A stretch of 7,158 nucleotides of DNA from Anaerolineales bacterium (GCA_025938055.1 JAICQC010000246.1:1-7158), one strand, 5' to 3'. Positions 1 through 6,444 are shown, numbered from the stretch's first letter. Numbers and translations: made by a program. The notes: generated by a model not told the origin, from the sequence alone.

Positions 1-1
1 A

Positions 2-637
2 AGAATGGTGCGTGAGCTTAACCTGATGATGTCGAAAACCATCAATATCCTGGAAGGAAAAAAGGATGGCAGAGGCAGGCGGGTCGTTACGCCGCAGCCA
101 TTCCCCACAGCGGCACACGTGAAGAGCGAGCCTCAGAAGAGGACGGCGCTGGAAGTGATCAACGAGATGGTCAAAGCACGGCTGACACAGCCCACCGTAG
201 ATGTCCTGGATGACAACGGCGTGCGCGGGCAGGGAACGATCGAAAGTGCAGAATATGAGTTGCTGCAGGAGCGCGGTCTGGAAGTTCGCGGGGTAAGTAT
301 AGGCACCCTGCGCTTTAACCCCAAGATCGAAGAGACGATCATTCAGCGCTGGTCCGCCACCTGGCTGCTGAACGCCACCATGGAAAGCGAGCAGGTGGAA
401 AGGAAGCGCAGCCTCATGGAAACGCACGGGCAGGAAAAAGCCATCCGGCAGTACGCCGATTTCCTGAGCAAGGATCTGATCCAAAAGAGGCCGGTTGGCA
501 TCAAGGAAACTCTCAAGACACTGTTGATGCGGACGCGGACGCGGATCATCAATAACCACCAGCTACGCCAGCGCATGACCGACGAACAGCAGGACCTGGA
601 AAATATCATCCGCTGGATCGAGGGGAACGGCTCATGA
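2..637 (+). CDS. SPFH/Band 7-like protein, C-terminal part (gene cut by window edge)
   Basis: The frame is open to the left edge. An ATG lies at 5, but I think the true start is outside the window, because the visible protein looks like the end of a larger SPFH (stomatin/prohibitin/flotillin) protein. Counting from that ATG, residues 48-66 (ALEVINEMVKARLTQPTVD) and 86-122 (LLQERGLEVRGVSIGTLRF, then a WSATWLL stretch) resemble the last strand and helix of an SPFH domain. A long charged helix rich in Glu/Lys/Arg follows (about 126-205), suited to coiled-coil oligomerisation. No membrane segment is visible here; SPFH proteins usually carry it at the N-terminus, which would lie upstream. The stop overlaps the next start (ATGA), so the two are probably translationally coupled. 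The next protein has a similar GVELHWIGVGTW segment, which supports a shared fold. The family call comes from memory of sequence patterns, not a search. The exact function is unknown; such proteins scaffold membrane microdomains. Confidence 0.5.
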   Translation, partial: RMVRELNLMMSKTINILEGKKDGRGRRVVTPQPFPTAAHVKSEPQKRTALEVINEMVKARLTQPTVDVLDDNGVRGQGTIESAEYELLQERGLEVRGVSIGTLRFNPKIEETIIQRWSATWLLNATMESEQVERKRSLMETHGQEKAIRQYADFLSKDLIQKRPVGIKETLKTLLMRTRTRIINNHQLRQRMTDEQQDLENIIRWIEGNGS

Positions 638-2244
638 CTGTATCTGTTTCCCCGAGACTCGGGGCTACGACTGAAACTCCCCTTAAAAAGGAACAGCAGC
701 TGTTCGGGGAACTCTTTTCCCGTCTGATCGATGCGTTCCTGAACCGAATTTTCGACCTGCGGCCCGAAAAAGCCGCGCGTCGGACGCGCTACTTAATCCT
801 GCTGTTTTTGGTGAGTATATTCATCGTCAGCTTAAGATTCTATCCTTTGGACTTATGGACGAAATATGTTCGGGATATACTTCTGTATTACCTGAATCCT
901 GGCTACTCATCCATATACATAGGCAACCCGCTGGTCAATTTTGCCAACTTCTTCACGCATGTCTTTACCGACCCGCGTATATTCCAATATGTTCCAGTCT
1001 TCCTGGCGCCTTTTTTCATTGCGATGCAGGCTGCTTCTCTCTATCTCGCCGATATCTTTGAGCTGGACCATGTACGCGTTGCGAGAAGCTTTATCTGGGG
1101 GGTAGCACTTTCCGGCAGCGAGGAGACAATTCGTGTTAGCCAGGGAGGCATTTCGGAGGAAGCCCGGCATTCACCAACCTTTTTGATCGGCGGTCCCGGC
1201 AAGGTGATGGTCGACCTCGACTCGGTCGCCCTTTTTGAACGACCGGACGGCACTCCGCGCGTCATCGGACCAACGGCAAAGGAGCCAGGTGCACGAGCGA
1301 CCCTGGGTGGCTTCGAGCGCTTCCGTCAGGCGATCGATACCCGCGATCATTACGTGGACCTACGTGACCAGGACCCCAGATCACAATCGGTAAAAAGCCG
1401 CAGCCTGGACGGGATCACCATCACAGCCACGGATGTGCACCTTATGTTTAGCGTGTACCGTGGAGGTGTCAAACCCTCGACGGCGAATCCCTATCCGTAC
1501 AGCAGTGAAGCGATTGAACAGATTATTTATCAGGCAACCTCGCGCGTGACTCCCGAGCTTCCCAACCCGTCCACCTATGAGTTTTCATGGATCGATCGAA
1601 TGATCCGGCTCATTCGCGGCGAGTTGGGTGCGTTCATGAGCCGAAACAAGCTGACAGCTTATTTAGCCAGCATCGGCATGCCGGAGATCGAAAAACTAAA
1701 GCAGCGTGAGGAAACGATCGGTGAACAGGTCCAGCAGATCACTGAATCCGAGCAGGAATCTTCCGCCGCGCCCGAACCCGAGCGCCCTCCGGAGTTTCAG
1801 CCGCGCCACAAAATCTCCAACCTGTTCACACAGTTTGCAGATCAATTTACAAAGAAAGCGCGCAGTAATGGTGTCGAGCTGCACTGGATCGGCGTTGGCA
1901 CCTGGAAGACACCGGTCGAGATCGTGCCCGAAAAACACCTGGAAGCCTGGAAGCTTAGCAACGAAAATTTCTACCGCGAGAGTCCTGATGCGTTGAACGG
2001 AATCGAAGCGGAAGCGATTCTGCAAAAAACAATTGCCTTAATCCAGGATGTTCCCATTGCTGCTCATCAGCAGGCAACCACGGAAGAAAAGGACGCAAAA
2101 AAGGCAATGCGAGCCCTGCTCCTGGCGTATCACCAGCAATTGCTTGAAGCTGCTGAGTTCATGCGCGAAAAAGGGGAGGCAGTTCCGCCGCATATCGAGG
2201 AAGCCATCAGCCACATCAACAACATGTTCGGGCATTTCTTATAG
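634..2244 (+). CDS. Two-pass membrane protein with SPFH-like region
   Basis: This 536-residue protein starts at the ATG that overlaps the upstream stop, with a GAGGGG ribosome binding site at 620-625. A basic N-terminal region (ending EKAARRTR) precedes a hydrophobic helix at about 52-69. A second helix lies at about 119-139, and aromatic, Tyr/Phe-rich sequence lies between them. Residues 145-275 (including FLIGGPGKVMVDLDSVALFE, then FERFRQAIDTRDHYVDL and DVHLMFSVYRGG) read like the β-rich first half of an SPFH domain. Residues 350-392 form a charged, Pro/Glu-rich linker. Residues 409-445 (NGVELHWIGVGTW, then HLEAWKLSNENF) parallel the GLEVRGVSIGTL and QRWSATWLL segments of the preceding protein. 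The C-terminus (about 456-536) is helical and charged. I infer two SPFH-type partners forming a membrane hetero-oligomer, as HflK/HflC do, but I do not claim homology to that pair. Biological role unknown. Confidence 0.5.
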   Translation: MTVSVSPRLGATTETPLKKEQQLFGELFSRLIDAFLNRIFDLRPEKAARRTRYLILLFLVSIFIVSLRFYPLDLWTKYVRDILLYYLNPGYSSIYIGNPLVNFANFFTHVFTDPRIFQYVPVFLAPFFIAMQAASLYLADIFELDHVRVARSFIWGVALSGSEETIRVSQGGISEEARHSPTFLIGGPGKVMVDLDSVALFERPDGTPRVIGPTAKEPGARATLGGFERFRQAIDTRDHYVDLRDQDPRSQSVKSRSLDGITITATDVHLMFSVYRGGVKPSTANPYPYSSEAIEQIIYQATSRVTPELPNPSTYEFSWIDRMIRLIRGELGAFMSRNKLTAYLASIGMPEIEKLKQREETIGEQVQQITESEQESSAAPEPERPPEFQPRHKISNLFTQFADQFTKKARSNGVELHWIGVGTWKTPVEIVPEKHLEAWKLSNENFYRESPDALNGIEAEAILQKTIALIQDVPIAAHQQATTEEKDAKKAMRALLLAYHQQLLEAAEFMREKGEAVPPHIEEAISHINNMFGHFL

Positions 2245-2250
2245 GAAAGC

Positions 2251-3183
2251 ATGGGACCTTTCGAAGAGAACATCGTTACCTCCAATGATGTCAAGAGAGC
2301 AATGAATATTGCCGTGTCTGTCGTCGCGCTCGAATCAACTGTGCTTACCCACGGTCTGCCGCGACCACAGAACCTGCAGCTGGCGCACGATATGGAACAT
2401 GCCATCCGCGAGGAGGGCGCCACGCCTGCGACCATTGGCTTCCTTGACGGTTACCTGCATATCGGTTTGAGCGACAGCGAGCTGAACAGACTTGCGAACG
2501 AGAAAGAGGCCTATAAGGTGGGTCCGCGCGACTTTGCCACTGTCATCTCGCAGGAAGCCAGCGGTGGCACAACCGTCGCCGGGACGATGTTCGCCTGCAA
2601 ACATGCCAATATCAAAGTCTTTGCCACAGGCGGGATCGGCGGCGTACATCGCGAATCCGCCTTCGATATCTCGGCGGACCTGCAGGCGCTGGCGACGATC
2701 CCGATGATCGTTGTTTGCGCCGGGGCAAAGGCGATCCTGGACCTTTCTGCCACACTCGAGTATCTCGAAACAATGAGCGTCCCCGTCATTGGCTACGGCA
2801 CCGATGAATTTCCCGCCTTTTACTCACGCGAGAGCGGTCTGGATGTAAGCATCCGCCTCGATACCCCTCAGGAAATTGTCGAGTTTGCCAAAGCACACTG
2901 GAGCAGTGGCTTGCAAAGCGCGGTTCTTGTAGCAAATCCGGTTCCCCTGGCAGATGCCATTCCGGGATCCGAAATGGAGCCGATCATCGAAACGGCATCT
3001 CAGGAAGCACAGGGAAAACATATCCATGGGAAGGAACTGACCCCCTTTCTGCTTCAGCGCATCAGCGAATTGACCAAGGGAAGATCCATGCAGGCAAACC
3101 TGGCGCTGTTGTTAAACAACGCCCGCGTTGCGGCACGCATCGCACATGCCTGGCGCGTTGCCGCAAAACGAAGACTGGCATAA
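2251..3183 (+). CDS. psuG: Pseudouridine-5'-phosphate glycosidase
   Basis: PsuG cleaves the C-C glycosidic bond of pseudouridine 5'-phosphate to give uracil and ribose 5-phosphate in the cytoplasm, a step of pseudouridine salvage. The 310-residue length is normal for the family. Hallmarks are in order: VALESTVLTHGLPRPQN (Glu28, matching catalytic Glu31 of the E. coli enzyme), KVGPRDF (Lys89), SGGTTVAGTM (104-113), the glycine motif ATGGIGGVHR (125-134), DISADLQAL (Asp143, the likely metal ligand), CAGAKAILDL (Lys160, matching the Schiff-base Lys166) and GYGTDEFPAFYSRESG (181-196). All expected catalytic residues are present, so it should be active. AGGA at 2243-2246 precedes the chosen ATG by only four bases; the next ATG (2302) would leave just ten residues before Glu28, so I keep the longer form. 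It follows the membrane-protein gene by six bases, implying co-transcription. The usual partners, a pseudouridine kinase (psuK) and a nucleoside transporter, are not adjacent. The older family name is indigoidine synthase A-like. Confidence 0.93.
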   Translation: MGPFEENIVTSNDVKRAMNIAVSVVALESTVLTHGLPRPQNLQLAHDMEHAIREEGATPATIGFLDGYLHIGLSDSELNRLANEKEAYKVGPRDFATVISQEASGGTTVAGTMFACKHANIKVFATGGIGGVHRESAFDISADLQALATIPMIVVCAGAKAILDLSATLEYLETMSVPVIGYGTDEFPAFYSRESGLDVSIRLDTPQEIVEFAKAHWSSGLQSAVLVANPVPLADAIPGSEMEPIIETASQEAQGKHIHGKELTPFLLQRISELTKGRSMQANLALLLNNARVAARIAHAWRVAAKRRLA

Positions 3184-3237
3184 CTATAGAACAGCTTGGA
3201 CCTGGAGGGGGTACCATCAGCAAAGTAACGCAAAACC

Positions 3238-3266
3238 TTGACTTCTTAGAACATGTGTTCTATAAT
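3238..3266 (+). promoter_or_regulatory. Strong housekeeping-sigma promoter
   Basis: The -35 box TTGACT (3238-3243) and the perfect -10 box TATAAT (3261-3266) are separated by exactly 17 bases. Transcription should begin at about 3272-3274, giving a leader of roughly 32 bases before the membrane-protein gene at 3305. It is the best promoter in the window and separates the psuG operon from the downstream genes. No terminator is seen between psuG and this site, so some read-through from upstream is possible. Confidence 0.8.
3247..3262 (+). promoter_or_regulatory. LexA-like SOS operator (Gram-positive type)
   Basis: The 16-base palindrome TAGAACA-TG-TGTTCTA has perfect seven-base arms. Its core, GAACATGTGTTC, fits the Bacillus-type LexA (DinR) consensus GAACRNRYGTTY at every specified position. 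The palindrome fills the spacer of the promoter and covers the first two bases of the -10 box, so a bound dimer would block RNA polymerase. This is the classic arrangement of a repressor operator. That the binder is LexA is inferred from the motif alone, as no lexA gene lies in the window. Another dimeric winged-helix repressor could use such a palindrome. Confidence 0.6.
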
Positions 3267-3278
3267 CGACCCAACTTG

Positions 3279-3300
3279 TCCTTTATTCGACAAAGGAGGT
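3279..3300 (+). promoter_or_regulatory. Strong ribosome binding site inside a small hairpin
   Basis: AAAGGAGGT (3292-3300) is a near-perfect Shine-Dalgarno sequence five bases (counted from GGAGG) before the ATG at 3305, and it fixes that start. TCCTTT (3279-3284) can pair with AAAGGA (3292-3297) across a seven-base loop, hiding half of the site. An alternative pairing, TTGTC (3276-3280) with GACAA (3289-3293), excludes the first. Both stems are short, so the regulatory effect may be small. Confidence 0.5.
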
Positions 3301-3304
3301 CGAA

Positions 3305-4045
3305 ATGACTACATACCGTAGAGATGGGATTGCTGCTCTGTTCCGCGGCCGCCACTTCAACCGGGGCGCCGCCTGGGGCATGATCATTCTCGGCGCGCTG
3401 ATCGCGTTTGAAGTTTCGAACTTCAACGCCACTCGTTTCGCGCTGCGTGATCTGTTGGGTGAGCTGACGTTCGGCGGAATCCGCTGGGCAACGCTTCTCG
3501 CCATTGCCTTTTGTGGAATTGACTTTGCAGGCATCGCCCGCATCTTCACGCCCGAGCAGGGAGCCGACGAACCCAAGGAGGTCTATTACCTGTTTGGTGC
3601 CTGGTTCCTGGCTGCGACGTTTAATGCAATCCTGACCTGGTGGGGCGTGTCGATCGCCATTATGAACCATGCCAGCGCATCAGGCGGTGCGGTGATCAGC
3701 ACAGCGACCATGACGAAGGTGGTTCCCATCTTTGTCGCCGCGATGATCCTGCTGATCCGTGTTCTGATCATCGGTTCGTTCTCGCTTGCCGGTGACCGTA
3801 TGTTCACAACCGACTCGCGTCGTTCCTACAACAGCCCGCGCCCACAGCAGACCTATTCGGCTCCACAATCAGCGCTTCGCCCGGCCTCCAGCCTAAATCG
3901 ACCGGTCCAGCAGAGCAGCCCGACCTTCCGCCCTGCCCCGAAGACCAACCAACAAACATCCTTCTCAAGACAGGAGCCTACGTATCATAACATCTATGGT
4001 CAGAACAATCCTGAACGCACCAACGACCGTTCCTACGACGCGTAA
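3305..4045 (+). CDS. Unrecognised four-helix membrane protein with disordered tail
   Basis: I do not recognise this 246-residue protein. The start is secured by the strong ribosome binding site. A short basic N-terminus (RRDG, RGRHFNR) is followed by four hydrophobic helices at about 22-40, 57-80, 95-120 and 138-162. The basic N-terminus suggests that both ends are cytoplasmic. Features inside or beside the helices include FEVSNFNATRF (35-45), FCGIDFAGIARIFTPEQG (69-86) and TWWG (111-114). Residues 165-246 form a low-complexity tail rich in Pro, Gln, Ser, Asn and Arg, with several Tyr, probably disordered. No catalytic motif is visible. The gene has its own strong promoter with an embedded SOS-like operator, and the next gene encodes a membrane-anchored lytic transglycosylase. 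This could be a damage-induced envelope protein, or a membrane component of a secretion or conjugation-like apparatus; neither can be decided from sequence alone. Confidence 0.85.
   Translation: MTTYRRDGIAALFRGRHFNRGAAWGMIILGALIAFEVSNFNATRFALRDLLGELTFGGIRWATLLAIAFCGIDFAGIARIFTPEQGADEPKEVYYLFGAWFLAATFNAILTWWGVSIAIMNHASASGGAVISTATMTKVVPIFVAAMILLIRVLIIGSFSLAGDRMFTTDSRRSYNSPRPQQTYSAPQSALRPASSLNRPVQQSSPTFRPAPKTNQQTSFSRQEPTYHNIYGQNNPERTNDRSYDA
3404..3429 (+). repeat. Strong inverted repeat inside the membrane-protein gene
   Basis: GCGTTTGAAGTT (3404-3415) and AACTTCAACGC (3419-3429) pair over eleven base pairs with one bulged T and a three-base TCG loop. The inner eight base pairs are perfect (TTGAAGTT/AACTTCAA). 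It lies about 100 bases into the coding sequence and could form a stable mRNA hairpin. It encodes part of the end of helix 1 and the loop after it, so it may simply be a coincidence of codons. Confidence 0.5.
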
Positions 4046-4071
4046 ATTCTTAAAGGCTGTATCTTATATAT

Positions 4072-4099
4072 TTGCTCAAGTAAAAACACAATTTAATAT
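4072..4099 (+). promoter_or_regulatory. Weak candidate promoter for the transglycosylase gene
   Basis: TTGCTC (4072-4077) and TAATAT (4094-4099) are 16 bases apart in an A/T-rich gap. Start of transcription would fall near 4106, inside the hairpin described next. Both boxes deviate from consensus, so the gene may instead be read from the strong promoter upstream at 3238. Confidence 0.25.
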
Positions 4100-4120
4100 C
4101 CGAACTCGTTACGAGCTCGG
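4100..4120 (+). other. Imperfect hairpin between two genes
   Basis: CCGAACTCG (4100-4108) and CGAGCTCGG (4112-4120) form a nine-position stem with a single A-C mismatch and a TTA loop. The following bases (GTCCCTTTC) are not a true T-tract, so this is at best a weak terminator. It could also be an RNA-processing or stability element between the membrane-protein and transglycosylase messages, or an imperfect operator. Confidence 0.4.
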
Positions 4121-4150
4121 GTCCCTTTCAAAAAATTGAGGAACCCTACT

Positions 4151-4936
4151 ATGTCCCGTGCTCGCTTCCAAGATCAAGATGACTGGCAGACAGCCGTGGC
4201 CTCTGAAAATGGTAGCGGCTGTTTGTCTTTTTATGTACTTCCACCGCTTGCAGCGCTTGTGATTGCAGGTTTTGTGGCGTTCCTGGCTTTTAAATCGCCA
4301 TTCTCGCCGGCAGCACTACCGATTGCTTCGCACAATTCAACCCTGGTGCTTCAAAACTCTGCACCTCCCATCAACAGCGTGATGCCGGAAGACCGGGCGC
4401 CGGTCTGGTCCTTCTCGTCTGATAATTCCGCCTCCGCCGGGGGGATTTCACCGATCTTTACCAAGGAAATCCAGCATTGGTCTAACGACATCGTGCGCTG
4501 GGCAAACGCGGCAGGCGTGGACCCCAACCTGGCTGCCACTGTGATGCAGATCGAATCATGCGGAGACCCGCGAGCGACCTCGCGCTCAGGAGCCACAAGC
4601 CTGTTCCAGGTAATGCCCTTCCATTTCAAGTTTGGCGAGAATCCTTACGACCCTGAGACCAATGCACTGCGCGGTCTGAATTATCTTTCACGTTCGCTTC
4701 AAGCAGGAGGAGGCAATCCGCGTCTGGCGCTGGCTGGCTATAACGGCGGTATCGGTGTGATCTCGCGCGGCGAGGGAGGCTGGCCCTCAGAAACCAAACG
4801 CTATGTTCTATATGGGGGACCGATCTATCAAGATGCCAGCAGCGGCGCGACCTCCAGTGCCAGCCTGATAGAGTGGTATCAAAAATACGGAGCCGGTCTT
4901 TGCGGGCAAGCTGCGCAGCGACTGGGAATTCCCTAA
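4151..4936 (+). CDS. Membrane-anchored SLT-type lytic transglycosylase
   Basis: This enzyme is predicted to cleave the MurNAc-GlcNAc bond of peptidoglycan outside the cytoplasmic membrane, leaving 1,6-anhydro ends. From the ATG at 4151 the protein has 261 residues; GAGGA at 4138-4142 with an eight-base spacing supports that start over the in-frame TTG at 4136. Residues 1-25 are polar, 26-47 form one hydrophobic anchor or uncleaved signal, and 48-100 are a Ser/Pro/Ala-rich linker. The SLT (lysozyme-like) domain spans about 105-225: AAGVDPNLAATVMQIESCGDP with catalytic Glu135, SLFQVMPFHF (150-159), DPETNALRGLNYL (168-179) and LALAGYNGG (192-200). Cys137 beside the catalytic site and Cys251 near the C-terminus could form an extracytoplasmic disulfide. 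It follows the unknown membrane protein by 105 bases and ends at a strong terminator. It may remodel the wall for growth or open it for an envelope complex; the substrate context is not visible. Confidence 0.9.
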   Translation: MSRARFQDQDDWQTAVASENGSGCLSFYVLPPLAALVIAGFVAFLAFKSPFSPAALPIASHNSTLVLQNSAPPINSVMPEDRAPVWSFSSDNSASAGGISPIFTKEIQHWSNDIVRWANAAGVDPNLAATVMQIESCGDPRATSRSGATSLFQVMPFHFKFGENPYDPETNALRGLNYLSRSLQAGGGNPRLALAGYNGGIGVISRGEGGWPSETKRYVLYGGPIYQDASSGATSSASLIEWYQKYGAGLCGQAAQRLGIP

Positions 4937-4954
4937 CCTGCTCCTGGTTTTTTC

Positions 4955-4984
4955 AAAAGCCGCCGTGAAGGCGGTTTTTGTTTT
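4955..4984 (+). terminator. Intrinsic terminator after the transglycosylase gene
   Basis: AAAAGCCGCC (4955-4964) pairs with GGCGGTTTTT (4970-4979), including one G-U pair, around a GTGAA loop. It is followed by a T-tract (TTTTTGTTTT, 4975-4984). It starts 19 bases past the stop codon. The A-rich left flank makes the reverse direction only weakly terminator-like, so it may partly serve the converging histidine kinase gene too. Confidence 0.88.
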
Positions 4985-5013
4985 ATAGCAGGCTTCCTGG
5001 ATGAAATATCCGT

Positions 5014-5033
5014 TGTCAGACTGTCAGCCTGAC
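5014..5033. repeat. Short direct and inverted repeat cluster
   Basis: TGTCAG occurs at 5014-5019 and 5022-5027. GTCAG-C-CTGAC (5023-5033) is a perfect short palindrome. The cluster sits just beyond the 3' end of the histidine kinase gene. There is no T-tract on the minus strand, so it is not a convincing terminator. Confidence 0.25.
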
Positions 5034-5040
5034 CTTCCGC

Positions 5041-6417
5041 CTACTGGCTATTTCGATACAGCGGCAGCCAGATCGCAAATGTGGTGCCTTTTCCCTCCTG
5101 GGAGTTGACTTCGATCCTCCCACCGTGACGTTCCACGATCCAGTTCGCGATGGAAAGCCCCAACCCAAAGCCTGTGGTTTCTCTGCGTGTGCGTGACTTC
5201 TCGGCGCGGTAGAACCGCTCGAAGATGTGAGGCAGGTCTTCGGCGGGGATGCCAGGTCCGGTGTCACGACAAATGATGCGTGCCTGTTCCCCGATCTTCT
5301 CCAGGCTGAGGAAGACCTCTCCGCCCTGTGGCGTGTACTGGATCGCATTGGCGAGGAGATTGATGAATACTTGTTTGAGACGGTCGCGGTCACCGTTAAC
5401 ATAGGCCTGGTCGATCTCATTGAGCCGGATATGCACCCTATTCCCGGCAATGATCGTCATCTCCTGAAAAACTTCTGTGATGAGCAAGTCCAGCTCGACA
5501 CGCTTCATACTGAGCGTTAGCTTGCCCGATTCTGCCTGTGCCAGCAGGAGCAGACCACCCACAAGCCGCGTCAAGCGTCCTGCTTCCTGATTTATACTCG
5601 TCAATGACTCTTCATCAAGGCTTTTCATGCGTCGCATCAAGTCCACGTTGCCCTTAATCACGGTCAGCGGCGTTCGCAGCTCATGGCTAACATCTGCGAG
5701 GAGACGCTGCTGCGAAGTAAAAAGCGCCTCGAGCCGCTCGAGAGTCTGGTTGAAGGAATCGACCAGATTGCCGATCTCATCGTTTTCGGGTCCCTGGTAA
5801 GGGATACGGCGGGAAAGATCGTCTGCGCGGTTGATCTGCTCGACCGTTTCGGTGATCGCACCCAGAGGCTTGAGCGTCTGCCCGAGGGTAAACCAGACGA
5901 CGATCCCGGAGAAGAGCACAGCCACCAGCCAGATGATCGAGAGGATGTCCGTTAAGCTGGCGCGGGCTGCATCCACGACCTCGAGGCTGGATGCCAGCTG
6001 CAGGACAGCAATGATGTTTTCATCCTTTTGCAGGGGGATGCTGAGCACGCGAATATGCGAGCCCTCTTCGCTTGCATCCCGGTAGACTGGATAATCGATA
6101 TGCAAAGCAGTTGGATCAAGAGGTTTATTAGCATAGTGATCGGGTGTTCCGAAACTTGATTGCAAGTCCCCATCCAGCCCCCATACCTGCATGTAAATGT
6201 CAGGACTAATATCCGTCGATTCCAGGCTGGCATCCACCTTGCCAAGCGGCGTGATCTTGATCTTTTGAAGGACGACCGCCTGTGCCGCTTCCAACTGGTC
6301 ATCGGTAGTATTGAACAACAGCGCGGTGACAACAATAATCACTGCCGCGCTGATCACAAGAAGGATTCCGCCCATGAGTGTGGAATATAACAGGGTCAGG
6401 CGGAGCCGAAGTGACAC
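5041..6417 (-). CDS. Membrane sensor histidine kinase (HAMP-HisKA-HATPase)
   Basis: This 458-residue class I sensor kinase should autophosphorylate and pass phosphate to the response regulator encoded just upstream. A basic N-terminus (SLRLRLTLLY) leads into helix 1 (about 12-35), then an extracytoplasmic sensor region (36-157), helix 2 (158-178) and a HAMP linker (about 179-232). The HisKA H-box ADVSHELRTPLT puts the phospho-acceptor at His245. The ATPase domain shows the N-box (INLLANAIQYT, Asn357), the G1 box DTGPGIP (385-391), the F-box (FERFYR, 399-404) and the G2 box GFGLGLS (416-422). All catalytic motifs are intact. The start is a GTG 27 bases after the regulator's stop with no clear ribosome binding site, suggesting translational coupling; the next ATG (Met15) would cut into helix 1. 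The sensor region has no motif I recognise, so the signal is unknown. General architecture is like BaeS or PhoR-type kinases. Confidence 0.95.
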   Translation of the reverse strand: MSLRLRLTLLYSTLMGGILLVISAAVIIVVTALLFNTTDDQLEAAQAVVLQKIKITPLGKVDASLESTDISPDIYMQVWGLDGDLQSSFGTPDHYANKPLDPTALHIDYPVYRDASEEGSHIRVLSIPLQKDENIIAVLQLASSLEVVDAARASLTDILSIIWLVAVLFSGIVVWFTLGQTLKPLGAITETVEQINRADDLSRRIPYQGPENDEIGNLVDSFNQTLERLEALFTSQQRLLADVSHELRTPLTVIKGNVDLMRRMKSLDEESLTSINQEAGRLTRLVGGLLLLAQAESGKLTLSMKRVELDLLITEVFQEMTIIAGNRVHIRLNEIDQAYVNGDRDRLKQVFINLLANAIQYTPQGGEVFLSLEKIGEQARIICRDTGPGIPAEDLPHIFERFYRAEKSRTRRETTGFGLGLSIANWIVERHGGRIEVNSQEGKGTTFAIWLPLYRNSQ

Positions 6418-6444
6418 GGGTATTAATAAGTTGTGAATAGCAGA

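Noticed and set aside
2302..2304. Internal ATG as the psuG start
   Set aside because: It would leave only ten residues before the catalytic glutamate, shorter than usual for the family; the earlier ATG also has an AGGA site.
3184..3237. Possible terminator or riboswitch after psuG
   Set aside because: Only a poor stem around TGGACC/GTACCA can be drawn, with no T-tract and no recognisable aptamer.
4136..4150. TTG at 4136 as the transglycosylase start
   Set aside because: It overlaps the GAGGA ribosome site that is well spaced for the ATG at 4151; the five extra residues add nothing family-like.
5727..5743. Two CTCGAG palindromes spaced by CCG
   Set aside because: They encode the Leu-Glu-Arg-Leu-Glu heptad before the kinase H-box; the repeat is explained by coiled-coil codons.
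5227..6335. Several open frames of 65-130 codons on either strand within the kinase gene
   Set aside because: They overlap fully conserved HAMP, HisKA and sensor coding sequence, lack ribosome sites and give products of odd composition; they are shadow frames.
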